Shown here piece by piece: positions 16,533 through 26,112 of a stretch of 64,000 nt of DNA. The notes below the pieces were generated by a model. It was not told the DNA's origin. It saw only the letters and a list, made by a program, of their open reading frames with translations, and did no database searches. Origin of the DNA: Dechloromonas denitrificans. GTDB taxonomy: Bacteria; Pseudomonadota; Gammaproteobacteria; Burkholderiales; Rhodocyclaceae. Location: positions 62,001 to 126,000 of the forward strand of contig NZ_CP075187.1 in assembly GCF_020510665.1 (NCBI RefSeq). Direction: 5' to 3'. Within the stretch, counting starts at the first letter, position 1, and every line of letters begins with the position of its first letter. Position numbers and translations under genes: made by a program.

Positions 16533-17525
16533 TTAGATGAGCATGAAACGATGTTGCTGGTCGCGCACCATTTCAACGGCCTCAAGGGCCTCGTCGCGGT
16601 GGATGCGGGCGAGTGTGACGAGATGAAGACGCTTGTCGCGGGCCGTTAGTTCCGGGAAATTGAGGGTATGCACGCTGAGATCGTCATCGGCGGTTTTGTC
16701 GCTGACCACACCGAGGCGGTCGACGTTGACGCTGTAAGGAGTCAGTTTGAGCGACGGTTCTGGGGCCAGAAGGAAATCGGCCAGCGCCTCGACCAGATGC
16801 TCGGGCATCAACAATTCGGCAGTCTGGCGCAGGCGTGCATCGAGGTCGGCCAGATGCCGGGTATGTACCTCGTAAGCGTTACCCGGCGTCGTGCCTTGCA
16901 GAATGGTCAGGTGCGCCCGTTCGGCCGAGGCATCGGCGCGCAGCCCTTCGCGTTCCTGACGCAGTGTTTCAACGTGGTCATGAAAGGTGCGCAGCAAACT
17001 GTCCAGCGCGCGCTGGCGGAGTTTTTCCAGCGTAATTTCAAGCTGGCAGCAGGGTTCGATCAGCGTCTGGTCCGAGAAATAGAGCACCAGTTGGGGCACG
17101 TCGTTCTGGATCATGTCGCCCTGCTGAGCCATGCCGAGCTGTTTTTTCTGCTGGCGACGGGCGGCGAACAAGGCGTAAAAATATTCGTTTTCCCAGCAAG
17201 CCGGCTCAGCCAGAAAGTCACGAATGGCCTGGCTGCGGCCGAGCATCTGGTCGATGTCATCGGCGGTTGCAAATAGCGCATGGACCAGCGGGTCATTGGA
17301 AAAGGCTTGTCGATTGATGTCGACCGGGCCAGGCAGCGCAGCGATCAAGCCGTCGCAATAGCCGAGGGCATGCTCAAGCGGCAATCGCAAGCGGTGCTGA
17401 AAATCTGGCGCCGCCTTGAGCATCGGATTGACCAACTCGGCAACCCGGTCGAATGCATGACTGAGCATTGGACTGGGTGGCGGGGTTGGTTTGAATAGAT
17501 CGGTGACGCTGGAAAAAAGACTCAC
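16533..17525 (-). CDS. Conserved-looking hypothetical protein, 330 aa
   Basis: I do not recognise this family. The product is mostly helical, soluble and acidic-to-neutral, with no signal peptide or clear membrane segment. It has an aromatic-rich segment ([20 protein letters not shown]) and a long charged helix ([20 protein letters not shown]) in the middle. Codon use resembles its neighbours. It overlaps the stop of the HMG-CoA lyase gene by 4 nt and is followed directly by the DUF1289 pair, so it is probably in the same transcript. Confidence 0.7.
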   Translation of the reverse strand: MSLFSSVTDLFKPTPPPSPMLSHAFDRVAELVNPMLKAAPDFQHRLRLPLEHALGYCDGLIAALPGPVDINRQAFSNDPLVHALFATADDIDQMLGRSQAIRDFLAEPACWENEYFYALFAARRQQKKQLGMAQQGDMIQNDVPQLVLYFSDQTLIEPCCQLEITLEKLRQRALDSLLRTFHDHVETLRQEREGLRADASAERAHLTILQGTTPGNAYEVHTRHLADLDARLRQTAELLMPEHLVEALADFLLAPEPSLKLTPYSVNVDRLGVVSDKTADDDLSVHTLNFPELTARDKRLHLVTLARIHRDEALEAVEMVRDQQHRFMLI

Positions 17526-18430
17526 ACGCTCGCTTGGCTACATAAAGCCCGGCCGGCCTTGGCGCCATTCGGGCGATTGATGGCACTGGAAATCCAGTCA
17601 CCGATAAACGCCAGTTTAGCCAGATCGATGCCGGTTTCAATGCCTAGCCCGTGCAATAAATAGACAACATCTTCCGTCGCGACATTGCCGGATGCGCCTT
17701 TGGCGTAGGGGCAGCCGCCCAGGCCGGCAATCGAACTGTCGAAAACGGAGACGCCTGCTTGCAGTGAGGCATGGATGTTGGCAATCGCCATGCCGTAAGT
17801 GTCGTGATAATGGCCGGCCAGTTTGGCGACCGGGATGCGTTTGGCGCAGGCTTCGATCATCCGGCGGATCGAAGCCGGATTGCCGACGCCGATGGTGTCA
17901 CCGAGCGAGACTTCGTAGCAGCCCATGTCGAACAAGGTTTGGGCGACGCTGGCCGCCTGTTCCGGATCGATGGCGCCCTCGTAGGGACAGCCGACGACGC
18001 AGGAAACGTAGCCGCGTACCTTGATTTCCAGCGCCGATGCGGCCGAAACGACGGGTTCGAAGCGTTTCAGGCTCTCGGCGATGGAGCAATTGATATTTTT
18101 GCGCGAAAAACTCTCGGAGGCGGCACCAAAAATGGCGACTTCAGTCGCGCCGGCCTGCACGGCCGAGTCGAAACCCTGCAAATTGGGCGTCAAAACCGGG
18201 TAGACCGCAGCGGGGTGGCGGGTGATGCCAGCCATCACCGCGCTGTTGTCACCCATCTGCGGCACCCATTTGGGTGAGACGAAGGAGGTCGCCTCGATGA
18301 CGCTGAGGCCGGCATCGGCCAGCCGGTTGATCAGTTCGATCTTGATTTCGGTCGGAACGACCTGCTTTTCGTTTTGCAGGCCGTCACGTGGCCCGACTTC
18401 GACAATCTTTACTTTGCTCGGTAGCGGCAT
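17522..18430 (-). CDS. mvaB: Hydroxymethylglutaryl-CoA lyase
   Basis: This enzyme splits HMG-CoA into acetyl-CoA and acetoacetate, the last step of leucine breakdown. The N-terminal [13 protein letters not shown] carries the catalytic Arg-Asp, [13 protein letters not shown] is the metal-binding strand region, and [14 protein letters not shown] holds the essential flexible-loop Cys. Length is 302 residues, typical. It is the distal catabolic gene of the liu cluster, 36 nt after the acyl-CoA ligase. Confidence 0.93.
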   Translation of the reverse strand: MPLPSKVKIVEVGPRDGLQNEKQVVPTEIKIELINRLADAGLSVIEATSFVSPKWVPQMGDNSAVMAGITRHPAAVYPVLTPNLQGFDSAVQAGATEVAIFGAASESFSRKNINCSIAESLKRFEPVVSAASALEIKVRGYVSCVVGCPYEGAIDPEQAASVAQTLFDMGCYEVSLGDTIGVGNPASIRRMIEACAKRIPVAKLAGHYHDTYGMAIANIHASLQAGVSVFDSSIAGLGGCPYAKGASGNVATEDVVYLLHGLGIETGIDLAKLAFIGDWISSAINRPNGAKAGRALCSQASV

Positions 18431-18466
18431 CTTGGCTTTCCTTGGATCGGGTCAATCGGCGATTGC

Positions 18467-20155
18467 TCAGGCGTGGGCTTCTTCCTGAATGCCCAGTTCC
18501 TGCTTCATCGCGTTGCGCATCATGAATTTCTGGATCTTGCCGGTGATGGTCATCGGGAAGTTGTCGACGAAACGGATGTGGCGCGGCACCTTGTAGTGGG
18601 CAATCTGGCCTTGGCAGAAATCGCGGATGTCCTGTTCGTTCGCATTCTGGCCGGGTTTCAGAATAATCCAGGCACACAGTTCCTCGCCATATTTGTGATC
18701 CGGTACGCCGATCACTTGAACGTCCTGGACTTTCGGGTGGCGATAGAGGAATTCCTCGATTTCGCGCGGGTAAATATTCTCGCCGCCGCGAATCACCATG
18801 TCTTTGAGGCGACCGACGATATTGCAGTAACCGGCTTCGTCGATCACCGCCAGATCGCCGGTATGCATCCAGCCGGCGGTGTCGATCGCTTCGCGAGTAC
18901 GGGCTTCGTCACCCCAGTAGCCGAGCATTACCGAATAGCCGCGGGTCAGCAATTCGCCGGCCGTGCCGCGCGGCACGATGCGGCCGTCGGTATCGACGAT
19001 CTTGACTTCGACATGCGGCTGGACGCGGCCAACGGTGGAAACGCGGCGCTCGACCGGATCATCGACCGAGCTTTGGAAGGACACCGGCGAAGTTTCGGTC
19101 ATGCCGTAGGCGATGGTCACTTCGTTCATGTGCATCTGGTCGAGCACACGCTTCATGACCTCGATCGGGCAGGGGCTGCCGGCCATGATGCCGGTGCGCA
19201 GTCGTGACAAATCGTATTTGGCGAAATCCGGATGATCGAGCACGGCAATGAACATGGTCGGGACGCCATGCAGCGCCGTGCACTGCTCGTCGGCCACGGT
19301 TTCCAGCGTCGACAGTGGATCAAAGCCTTCGCCGGGGAAAATCATCGCCGAGCCGTGCGTCAGGCAGGCGAGGTTGCCGAGCACCATGCCGAAGCAGTGA
19401 TAGAGCGGTACCGGGATGCACAAGCGGTCTTCCGGCGTCAGACGCATCGCTTCGCCGATGAAGAAGCCGTTGTTCAGGATGTTGTGGTGCGACAGCGTGG
19501 CGCCCTTGGGCGCGCCGGTTGTGCCGGAAGTGAACTGGATATTGATCGGGTCGTCGAATTGCAGCGTCTCGGCCAGTTCGGCCAGCGCGTTGAGTTCGTG
19601 ACGGGCGGCCGGCAGACGCAGGGTATCGAAATTGAGCATGCCCGGCGTGCGTTCCTCACCCATCCGGATAACGTGCTTCAGCTCGGGCAGACGGGCGCAC
19701 TGGATATCGCCCGGTGTGCCGCTGGCTAGTTCCGGTGCCAGATCCTGCAGCATTTCCAGATAGTTGCTCGACTTGAAACTGGGCGCGAGGATCAAGGCGC
19801 GACAGCCGACCTTGTTGAGTACGTATTCCAGTTCCGAGCGTCGGTAAGCCGGGTTGATATTGACCATCACCAGGCCGGCCTTAGCCGTTGCAAACTGTGT
19901 GAGTACCCACTCCGTGTTGTTCTGCGACCAGATGCCGATTCGCTCGCCCGGCTTCAGGCCGAGACGGCGCAGGCCGCAGGCCAGGTTGTCGACGGTTTCC
20001 TTGAGCGTGGCGTAAGTCATCCGCACGTTCTGGTGGCGAACGACCAGTGCTTCGCGTTCGGCGAAGCGGGCACAGACCTCGTCAAAATATGCGCCGATGG
20101 TTTGGCCGATCAGGGGCTGGTTACTGGCCCCGTGGACGTAACTTTGCATGTTCAT
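18467..20155 (-). CDS. AMP-binding acyl-CoA synthetase
   Basis: A 562-residue ANL-superfamily ligase that activates a carboxylic acid through an acyl-adenylate to its CoA ester. Motifs include the P-loop [42 protein letters not shown] and the C-terminal catalytic Lys region ([11 protein letters not shown]). It resembles medium/short-chain fatty-acyl-CoA synthetases placed in liu/atu clusters. The exact substrate (branched or short chain, or acetoacetate) cannot be decided here. Confidence 0.88.
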   Translation of the reverse strand: MNMQSYVHGASNQPLIGQTIGAYFDEVCARFAEREALVVRHQNVRMTYATLKETVDNLACGLRRLGLKPGERIGIWSQNNTEWVLTQFATAKAGLVMVNINPAYRRSELEYVLNKVGCRALILAPSFKSSNYLEMLQDLAPELASGTPGDIQCARLPELKHVIRMGEERTPGMLNFDTLRLPAARHELNALAELAETLQFDDPINIQFTSGTTGAPKGATLSHHNILNNGFFIGEAMRLTPEDRLCIPVPLYHCFGMVLGNLACLTHGSAMIFPGEGFDPLSTLETVADEQCTALHGVPTMFIAVLDHPDFAKYDLSRLRTGIMAGSPCPIEVMKRVLDQMHMNEVTIAYGMTETSPVSFQSSVDDPVERRVSTVGRVQPHVEVKIVDTDGRIVPRGTAGELLTRGYSVMLGYWGDEARTREAIDTAGWMHTGDLAVIDEAGYCNIVGRLKDMVIRGGENIYPREIEEFLYRHPKVQDVQVIGVPDHKYGEELCAWIILKPGQNANEQDIRDFCQGQIAHYKVPRHIRFVDNFPMTITGKIQKFMMRNAMKQELGIQEEAHA

Positions 20156-20243
20156 CTTGTCTCCGTGGCCCCTCTGCGGGGGCGTATTCGATTTATTGTG
20201 CTTGTGGCAGCCGGTTGTCCGGCCGCCACAAGGGGTAGGTCAA

Positions 20244-22241
20244 TCAAACAGTTTCGAACTCGACCAGTGCTGCGCCGTCGCTGACCTGCTCGCCGGCGGC
20301 GTAGCAGAAGGCCTTGACGGTGCCGGCGGCCGGCGCGGTGATGGTATGTTCCATCTTCATCGCTTCGAGAATCAGCAGCGGCGTGCCTTTTTCGACCTTT
20401 TGACCGATCTGGGCGAGCAGCGCAACGACCTTGCCCGGCATCGGTGCGGTCAGGCCGCCACCTTGTGCGCCGCCGGCTTCGACCAGATGCAGCGGATCGT
20501 CGCGCAACAGCGTGCAGGTGCTGCCGTTCAAAAAGACGCTGCGCTTGTCGTCGACCGCGACAACGCTGGCGACCAGCCGGCGGTCATCAAGTTCGACGGC
20601 AAAGGCATCGCCTTCCAGCTTTTTGCCGCGCGCCAGCGTCGTTTCGCCATGGATGGTGATCGCCCACTGATCGCGCTGGTAGCGGACCTGCGCTTCGATC
20701 AGGCTGTCGCCATCACGGAAGCCGACCATGCGGGCAGCGGACAAATTCATCCGCCAGCCGTCACGGGCATGCCATGGCGACCACGGATCGCCGCTGGTCT
20801 TGGCTTTCTGCTTCGCTTCGTGCTGTTCCCAGAGCAATTCTCCGACTGTGGCGACGAGCAGCGCGTCGCGTGGCACGGCCTGAACGGGCGGGAAGAGAAA
20901 GTCCTTTTGACGTTCGATCAGGCCAGTATCGAGGTCGGCGCCGGCAAAAGCCGGGCAGGCGACGAGGCGTGACAGGAAGTCGATGTTGGTCGTCACGCCG
21001 GCCACCTGGTAATCAGCCAGCGCCTTGCGCATGCGGGCCAGTGCGGCATCGCGATGCTCGTCCCAGACGATCAGCTTGGCGATCATCGGGTCGTAGTAGG
21101 GGGTGATTTCGTCACCTTCCTCGACGCCGGTATCGACGCGAACGTGAATGCTTTCAGCCGGCGGGGCGAGGCGGATCAACTTGCCGGTTGAGGGCAGGAA
21201 GCCCTTGTTGGCGTCTTCGGCGTAGATCCGGGCCTCCAGCGCATGGCCGCGAATCTGCAATTGTTCCTGGGCGAGCGGCAGCGGCTGGCCGGCAGCGACG
21301 CGCAGTTGCCATTCGACCAGATCCTGCCCGGTGATCATTTCGGTCACCGGATGTTCGACCTGCAGGCGGGTGTTCATTTCCATGAAATAGAACGAGCCGT
21401 CCTGATTGGCGATGAACTCGACGGTGCCGGCACCGACGTAACCGACCGCCTTGGCGGCGGCGACGGCGGCTTCGCCCATTTGGCGACGGCGTTCCAGCGT
21501 CATGCCCGGAGCCGGCGCTTCTTCCAGCACCTTTTGGTGGCGGCGCTGCACCGAGCAATCGCGCTCGAACAGGTAAACGCAGTTGCCGAGCGAATCGGCA
21601 AAGACCTGGATTTCGATGTGGCGCGGCTTGGTGATGTATTTTTCGATCAGCACGTGGTCGTCGCCGAAGCTGGAAATCGCCTCGCGCTTGCACGAAGCCA
21701 GCGCATCCGGGAAGTCCTCACTCTTTTCAACCAGACGCATGCCCTTGCCACCGCCGCCGGCGGCAGCCTTGATCAGCACTGGATAGCCGATGGCATCGGC
21801 TTCCTTGTGCAGCAGGGCCGGGGTCTGGTCGTCGCCGTGATAACCGGGAGTGAGCGGTACGGCGGCCTTGCCCATCAGCTTCTTGGCTTCGGATTTCGAG
21901 CCCATGGCGCGAATGGCCGAGGCCGGTGGGCCGATGAAGGCGATGCCGTTGGCCGCCAGCGCATCGGCAAAATCGGCGTTCTCGGAGAGAAATCCGTAGC
22001 CGGGATGGACCGCCTGCGCGCCGGTGCGTTTGCAGGCTTCGACAATCTTGTCGGCGACCAGATATGACTCACGGGCGGCGGCCGGGCCGAGCAGTACGGC
22101 TTCGTCGGCGAGACGCACGTGGCGTGCATTGGCATCGGCTTCGGAATAGACGGCGACGGTACGAATGCCCATGCGGCGGGCAGTCTTGATGACACGGCAG
22201 GCGATTTCCCCGCGGTTGGCGATCAGGATTTTATTAAACAT
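20244..22241 (-). CDS. liuD: Methylcrotonoyl-CoA carboxylase, biotin-containing alpha subunit
   Basis: This subunit carries biotin carboxylase and the biotin carrier. It carboxylates biotin for 3-methylcrotonyl-CoA in leucine degradation. The N terminus MFNKILIANRGEIACRVIKT begins the biotin carboxylase domain. KAAAGGGGKGMRLV is the ATP-grasp glycine loop, and the biotinyl Lys is in ILEAMKMEHTI near the C terminus. The start ATG at 22241 gives 665 residues; a longer in-frame opening from 22331 has no family match. Assignment to MCC rather than propionyl-CoA carboxylase rests on the neighbours. Confidence 0.9.
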   Translation of the reverse strand: MFNKILIANRGEIACRVIKTARRMGIRTVAVYSEADANARHVRLADEAVLLGPAAARESYLVADKIVEACKRTGAQAVHPGYGFLSENADFADALAANGIAFIGPPASAIRAMGSKSEAKKLMGKAAVPLTPGYHGDDQTPALLHKEADAIGYPVLIKAAAGGGGKGMRLVEKSEDFPDALASCKREAISSFGDDHVLIEKYITKPRHIEIQVFADSLGNCVYLFERDCSVQRRHQKVLEEAPAPGMTLERRRQMGEAAVAAAKAVGYVGAGTVEFIANQDGSFYFMEMNTRLQVEHPVTEMITGQDLVEWQLRVAAGQPLPLAQEQLQIRGHALEARIYAEDANKGFLPSTGKLIRLAPPAESIHVRVDTGVEEGDEITPYYDPMIAKLIVWDEHRDAALARMRKALADYQVAGVTTNIDFLSRLVACPAFAGADLDTGLIERQKDFLFPPVQAVPRDALLVATVGELLWEQHEAKQKAKTSGDPWSPWHARDGWRMNLSAARMVGFRDGDSLIEAQVRYQRDQWAITIHGETTLARGKKLEGDAFAVELDDRRLVASVVAVDDKRSVFLNGSTCTLLRDDPLHLVEAGGAQGGGLTAPMPGKVVALLAQIGQKVEKGTPLLILEAMKMEHTITAPAAGTVKAFCYAAGEQVSDGAALVEFETV

Positions 22242-22242
22242 G
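22211..22242 (-). repeat. First copy of a 32-bp repeat: 5' end of MCC alpha
   Basis: This segment encodes the first residues MFNKILIANRG of the alpha subunit. A 28/32 identical copy with the same coding sense lies at 22329-22360. Confidence 0.75.
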
Positions 22243-22264
22243 CTGGTTCTCCCGCGGGGCAATC

Positions 22265-22289
22265 GCCTGGGCGTGCTGGGCACGCAGGC
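22265..22289 (-). other. Hairpin in the leader of MCC alpha
   Basis: GCCTG and CGTGC pair with GCACG and CAGGC around a TGG loop, with a 2-nt bulge, giving 10 bp of stem. It lies in the 121-bp gap between the enoyl-CoA hydratase stop and the alpha-subunit start. It may be an mRNA structure, and no U-run follows. Confidence 0.35.
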
Positions 22290-22328
22290 AGTTTGACTTC
22301 GTCGCTGCATCCCTGCGGGACTGGTCCC

Positions 22329-22360
22329 CACGGTTGGCGATCAGGGTCTTGTTAAACATG
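22329..22360 (-). repeat. Second copy of the MCC-alpha 5' end, opening a 41-codon frame
   Basis: This segment repeats the start of the MCC alpha gene (28 of 32 bases) and encodes MFNKTLIANRG from an ATG at 22359. The frame then departs from biotin carboxylase and stops at 22234, after 41 residues. It is most likely a remnant of a local duplication. A short leader peptide is a less likely alternative. Confidence 0.7.
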
Positions 22361-22362
22361 GC

Positions 22363-23148
22363 TTATTCCCCCATCCATGCCGGTGAGCGCTTGTCGAGGA
22401 AGGCGGCGATGCCGTCTCTGGCTTCCGGCGTGGCGCGCAGGTGGGCGATTCGGTGGGCAGTGTCCTCGACGACGTTGTCGTTGATCGGCTTGTTGTCGAC
22501 GGCACGGATCAGATCCTTGGCCGCAGCCTGGGCAAGCGGGCCGCCCTGGATCAGTGCGGCGACAATTTCGGCAACCTTGGCATCGAGCGCTTCAGGCTCG
22601 ACGGTTTCATGGACCAGGCCAAGTTCGCGGGCACGGCTGGCGTCGATGCGTTCAGCCGACTGGAAGTAGCGATAGGCCTGACGCGCACCGATGGCGCGCA
22701 CGACGTAAGGGCTGATGGCCGACGGAATGATGCCGAATTTGACTTCGGAAGTAGCGAAGAAAGCCTTGGTCGAGGCGATGGCGATATCGCAGGCTGCCGT
22801 CAGCCCGGTGCCGCCGCCGAGTGCCGCACCCTGGATGCGAGCAATGGTTGGTTTCTTCATCTCGGCCAGGACGCGCAACATTCTGGCCAGCGCACGCGCG
22901 TCGTTGAGATTGTCATCGACGCCGTTGTTGGCGGCTCGCTTCATCCAGTTGAGGTCGGCACCGGCCGAGAAGCTTTTGCCGCGCCCGGCGAGGACGACGA
23001 CGCGGACATCGGTATCTTCATCGAGAGCGATGCAGGCGGCAGTCAGTTCGGTGATCAGTGTTTCGTCGAAGGCGTTATGCATCTCCGGACGGTTCATCCA
23101 GATAGTAGCCACCTGGCCAGCGAGTTCGATTTCGAGTGTCGTAAACAT
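22363..23148 (-). CDS. liuC: Enoyl-CoA hydratase, probable methylglutaconyl-CoA hydratase
   Basis: A 261-residue crotonase-fold protein. GKSFSAGADLNWMKR forms the first oxyanion-hole part, and IQGAALGGGTGLTAACDIAIAS is the crotonase signature. The catalytic Glu region is SEVKFGIIPSAISPYVV. Its place between the two MCC subunits indicates hydration of 3-methylglutaconyl-CoA to HMG-CoA in leucine degradation. It lies 9 nt after the beta-subunit stop. Confidence 0.9.
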   Translation of the reverse strand: MFTTLEIELAGQVATIWMNRPEMHNAFDETLITELTAACIALDEDTDVRVVVLAGRGKSFSAGADLNWMKRAANNGVDDNLNDARALARMLRVLAEMKKPTIARIQGAALGGGTGLTAACDIAIASTKAFFATSEVKFGIIPSAISPYVVRAIGARQAYRYFQSAERIDASRARELGLVHETVEPEALDAKVAEIVAALIQGGPLAQAAAKDLIRAVDNKPINDNVVEDTAHRIAHLRATPEARDGIAAFLDKRSPAWMGE

Positions 23149-23157
23149 GTCTTTTCC

Positions 23158-24765
23158 TTACATCCGGAAGATGCCGAATTTGGTCTCTTCGGCCGGGGCA
23201 TTCATCGAGGCAGAGAGGCCGAGCCCAAGGACGCGGCGGGTATCAGCCGGATCGATGATGCCGTCGTCCCACAATCGGGCGCTGGCGTAATAGGGGTGGC
23301 CCTGGGTCTCGTACTGCTCGCGGATCGGCGCCTTGAAGGCCGCCTCTTCCTCGGCGCTCCAGGTTTTTCCGGTTGCTTCCATCCCATCGCGCTTGACGGT
23401 TGCCAGCACACCGGCGGCCTGTTCGCCGCCCATCACCGAGATGCGGGCGTTTGGCCACATCCACAGGAAACGCGGGGAGTAGGCGCGGCCACACATGCCG
23501 TAGTTGCCGGCCCCAAACGAGCCACCAATGACGACGGTGAATTTCGGCACCTTGGCGGTAGCGACGGCGGTGACCATCTTGGCGCCATCGCGGGCGATGC
23601 CGCCATTTTCGTACTTGCGACCGACCATGAAGCCGGTGATGTTCTGCAGGAAAACGAGCGGGATGCCGCGCTGGGCGCACAGTTCGATGAAATGGGCGCC
23701 TTTCAGGGCCGATTCGGAGAACAGGATGCCGTTATTCGCCACGATACCGACCGGGTAGCCCCAGATGCGGGCGAAGCCGCAGACCAGCGTCGTGCCGTAA
23801 CGGGCCTTGAATTCATCGAAATCCGAGTCATCGACGATGCGGGCAATGATTTCGCGCACGTCGAAAGGTTTCTTGGAATCGGTCGGGATGACGCCGTACA
23901 GCTCCTGCGTCGGATAGCGCGGTGCTAGCGGTGCGGTCAACGTCACCGGCGGGGCCTTTTTCCAGTTCAGATCCTTGATGATCCGGCGGGCGATGGCCAG
24001 TGCATGGGCATCGTTTTCAGCCAGATGGTCGACGACGCCGGAAATCCGCGTATGCACATCGGCCCCGCCGAGGTCTTCGGCCGAGACGACTTCGCCGGTT
24101 GCCGCCTTGACCAGCGGTGGGCCGCCGAGAAAGATGGTGCCCTGGTTCTTGACGATGATCGACTCGTCGCACATTGCCGGCACGTAAGCGCCACCGGCAG
24201 TACACGAGCCGAGTACGGCGGCGATCTGCGGAATGCCCTGGGCCGACAGATTGGCCTGATTGAAGAAAATGCGGCCGAAATGTTCCTTGTCCGGGAAAAC
24301 TTCATCCTGCATCGGCAGGAAAGCGCCGCCGGAATCGACCAGATAGACGCAGGGTAGACGGTTTTCCAGCGCGATTTCCTGGGCGCGCAGGTGCTTTTTC
24401 ACGGTCAACGGGTAATAAGTGCCGCCTTTCACCGTCGCATCGTTGGCCACGATCATGCACTCGACACCTTCGACCCGACCGATGCCGGCAATCACCGAGG
24501 CGGCCGGGACATCACCGCCATACATGCCGTAGGCTGCGAACTGGCCGATTTCAAGGAAGGGCGTGCCGGGGTCGAGCAGGCCATTGACGCGCTCGCGGGG
24601 GAGCAGCTTGCCGCGCGCCAGATGCTTCTGGCGGGCCGCTTCCGGTCCGCCGAGGGCGATCTTTTCGACCTTTTCATGGAGATCGGCAACGACCGTCTCC
24701 ATGGCTGCCGCGTTGGCCTGGAAATCGGCACTACGCGGATTGAGTTGGGTTTTCAGGGTAGTCAT
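23158..24765 (-). CDS. liuB: Methylcrotonoyl-CoA carboxylase, carboxyltransferase beta subunit
   Basis: A 535-residue carboxyltransferase that moves the carboxyl group from biotin to 3-methylcrotonyl-CoA. Sequence marks include [40 protein letters not shown], the [19 protein letters not shown] segment and [20 protein letters not shown]. These are characteristic of MCC beta rather than propionyl-CoA carboxylase beta. An AGGAG precedes the ATG at 24765. Confidence 0.93.
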   Translation of the reverse strand: MTTLKTQLNPRSADFQANAAAMETVVADLHEKVEKIALGGPEAARQKHLARGKLLPRERVNGLLDPGTPFLEIGQFAAYGMYGGDVPAASVIAGIGRVEGVECMIVANDATVKGGTYYPLTVKKHLRAQEIALENRLPCVYLVDSGGAFLPMQDEVFPDKEHFGRIFFNQANLSAQGIPQIAAVLGSCTAGGAYVPAMCDESIIVKNQGTIFLGGPPLVKAATGEVVSAEDLGGADVHTRISGVVDHLAENDAHALAIARRIIKDLNWKKAPPVTLTAPLAPRYPTQELYGVIPTDSKKPFDVREIIARIVDDSDFDEFKARYGTTLVCGFARIWGYPVGIVANNGILFSESALKGAHFIELCAQRGIPLVFLQNITGFMVGRKYENGGIARDGAKMVTAVATAKVPKFTVVIGGSFGAGNYGMCGRAYSPRFLWMWPNARISVMGGEQAAGVLATVKRDGMEATGKTWSAEEEAAFKAPIREQYETQGHPYYASARLWDDGIIDPADTRRVLGLGLSASMNAPAEETKFGIFRM

Positions 24766-24815
24766 GTCTCCTCGCTTTTTTGCTTATATGTCCTGATGGG
24801 ATTGTTTTGTCCGGC

Positions 24816-25415
24816 TTACAACTGTCGTTCGTCCTTCAGCCATTTGCTGACCGGTTCTGGCTGGAAGCGCCGCATGGCTTCCAGCAGTTGTTCGATATCC
24901 GTTTCGGCCAGCGCCATGGCGCGGTTCTGCTCGCGCAGGAAGCCTTCGCTGACCGCATGGTCAAACAAGGCGAGCAGCGGGTCGTAGAACTTGTTGATAT
25001 TGAGTAGCCCGATCGGTTTCACGTGAAACCCGAGTTGGCCCCAGGTGAGGATTTCGCAAAGTTCCTCGAAGGTGCCGAAGCCGCCGGGCAGGGCGATGAA
25101 ACCATCGGCCAGTTCGGCCATCCGTGCCTTGCGGGTATGCATTGAATCGACGACTTCAAGCCGGGTCAGGGCGCGATGTTCGACATTGCGACCATCGACC
25201 TCCTTGCCCATCAGCGCCTGCGGAATGACACCGATGACGCTTCCGCCGGCTGCCAGGCAGCCATCGGCAACGGCACCCATCAGGCCGATATTGCCGCCGC
25301 CATAGACCAGTTCGATGCCTCGTTCGGCCAACAGGCGGCCGACGCGTTCAGCCTCGGCCCAGTAGAGCGGATTGCGGCCGGAGTTGGCTCCGCAGAAGAC
25401 GCAGATTCTTTGCAT
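24816..25415 (-). CDS. LOG family protein (nucleoside 5'-monophosphate phosphoribohydrolase type)
   Basis: A 199-residue Rossmann-fold protein of the TIGR00730/LOG family, which cleaves the N-glycosidic bond of nucleotides (cytokinin activation in plants). The signature is present: VYGGGNIGLMGAVAD, then ALPGGFGTFEELCEILTWGQLG. It starts CVFCGANSGRNP, as usual. The codons for GFHVKP contain a parS-like 16-mer. It has no obvious link to leucine degradation. Confidence 0.88.
   Translation of the reverse strand: MQRICVFCGANSGRNPLYWAEAERVGRLLAERGIELVYGGGNIGLMGAVADGCLAAGGSVIGVIPQALMGKEVDGRNVEHRALTRLEVVDSMHTRKARMAELADGFIALPGGFGTFEELCEILTWGQLGFHVKPIGLLNINKFYDPLLALFDHAVSEGFLREQNRAMALAETDIEQLLEAMRRFQPEPVSKWLKDERQL
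25015..25030. other. parS-like ParB-binding site inside the LOG-family gene
   Basis: GGTTTCACGTGAAACC is a perfect 16-bp palindrome. Its 14-bp core GTTTCACGTGAAAC equals the conserved parS core. It encodes the LOG segment GFHVKP on the minus strand. It is 13.2 kb from the site at 11835 and 12.2 kb from the one at 37221. Confidence 0.75.
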
Positions 25416-25423
25416 GCTTGCTT

Positions 25424-26041
25424 TCAGAAGCCGCCGGATTCGAGCCAGTGCTCGATTTGCGGCAGGCGGTCGGCGCCGAAGAAGGCTTCGCCGTCGATGA
25501 TCAGGTGAGGGGAGCCAAAAACGCCGGCCTGCAGCGCGGCATCGACTTCGTTCTTGAGCCGAGCCTTGATTTCCGGGCTTTGCAGTGCGGCGCCCAGTTT
25601 GTCGCGGTCGACACCGAGTTTGGCAGCAATTTCGAGCACGGTTTCCGGTGCGGAAATGTCGCAGTCGGCAACGAAGAAGGCGCGATAGACCGCCTGTGCG
25701 AATTGCTTGGCTAGCGCAACATCCTGCCCGGCCAGCCAGTAGAAGGCGCGGGCGGCGTTTTGTGTCGGCAGCGGGAAGCGGCTCGGCATGTTGTAGGGAA
25801 TGCCCATGTGGCGCGCGGAGCGTGCGAAATCATGGAACATGTAGCTGGCTTTGCTGCTTGAACCGACAACGGGCGGACGCGAGCCGGTCGCCTGGAAAAT
25901 GATGCCGAGCAGCACAGGATGCCAGGTCACGCTACGTCCGTAACGTGCGGCGAGGGCATCGATTTTTTCAGCCATTAAGTAACCGTAAGGGCTGGAAAAA
26001 TCGAAATAGAAGTCGATCGGTGTGTTGGCTGAGTCGGCCAT
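25424..26041 (-). CDS. 2-hydroxychromene-2-carboxylate isomerase family protein (DsbA-like fold)
   Basis: A 205-residue thioredoxin-fold protein. FDFSSPYGYLMAEKI has the serine that replaces the CxxC of DsbA in HCCA isomerases (kappa-class GST relatives), and GVFGSPHLIIDGEAFFGADRL is the conserved C-terminal motif. Such enzymes isomerise aromatic breakdown products using glutathione. No naphthalene genes are nearby, so the real substrate is open. It lies 8 nt upstream of the LOG gene. Confidence 0.83.
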   Translation of the reverse strand: MADSANTPIDFYFDFSSPYGYLMAEKIDALAARYGRSVTWHPVLLGIIFQATGSRPPVVGSSSKASYMFHDFARSARHMGIPYNMPSRFPLPTQNAARAFYWLAGQDVALAKQFAQAVYRAFFVADCDISAPETVLEIAAKLGVDRDKLGAALQSPEIKARLKNEVDAALQAGVFGSPHLIIDGEAFFGADRLPQIEHWLESGGF

Positions 26042-26112
26042 GGGTGTCTCCTCGTTAATGCGGTCGCCGGTTTTTATTGTTTTGACCGGTCGACCGCAGT
26101 ATTTGTGTGTAC

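Noticed and set aside
22242..22331. N-terminal extension of MCC alpha
   Set aside because: The added residues (MGTSPAGMQRRS...) have no biotin carboxylase similarity. The family start MFNK is at 22241.
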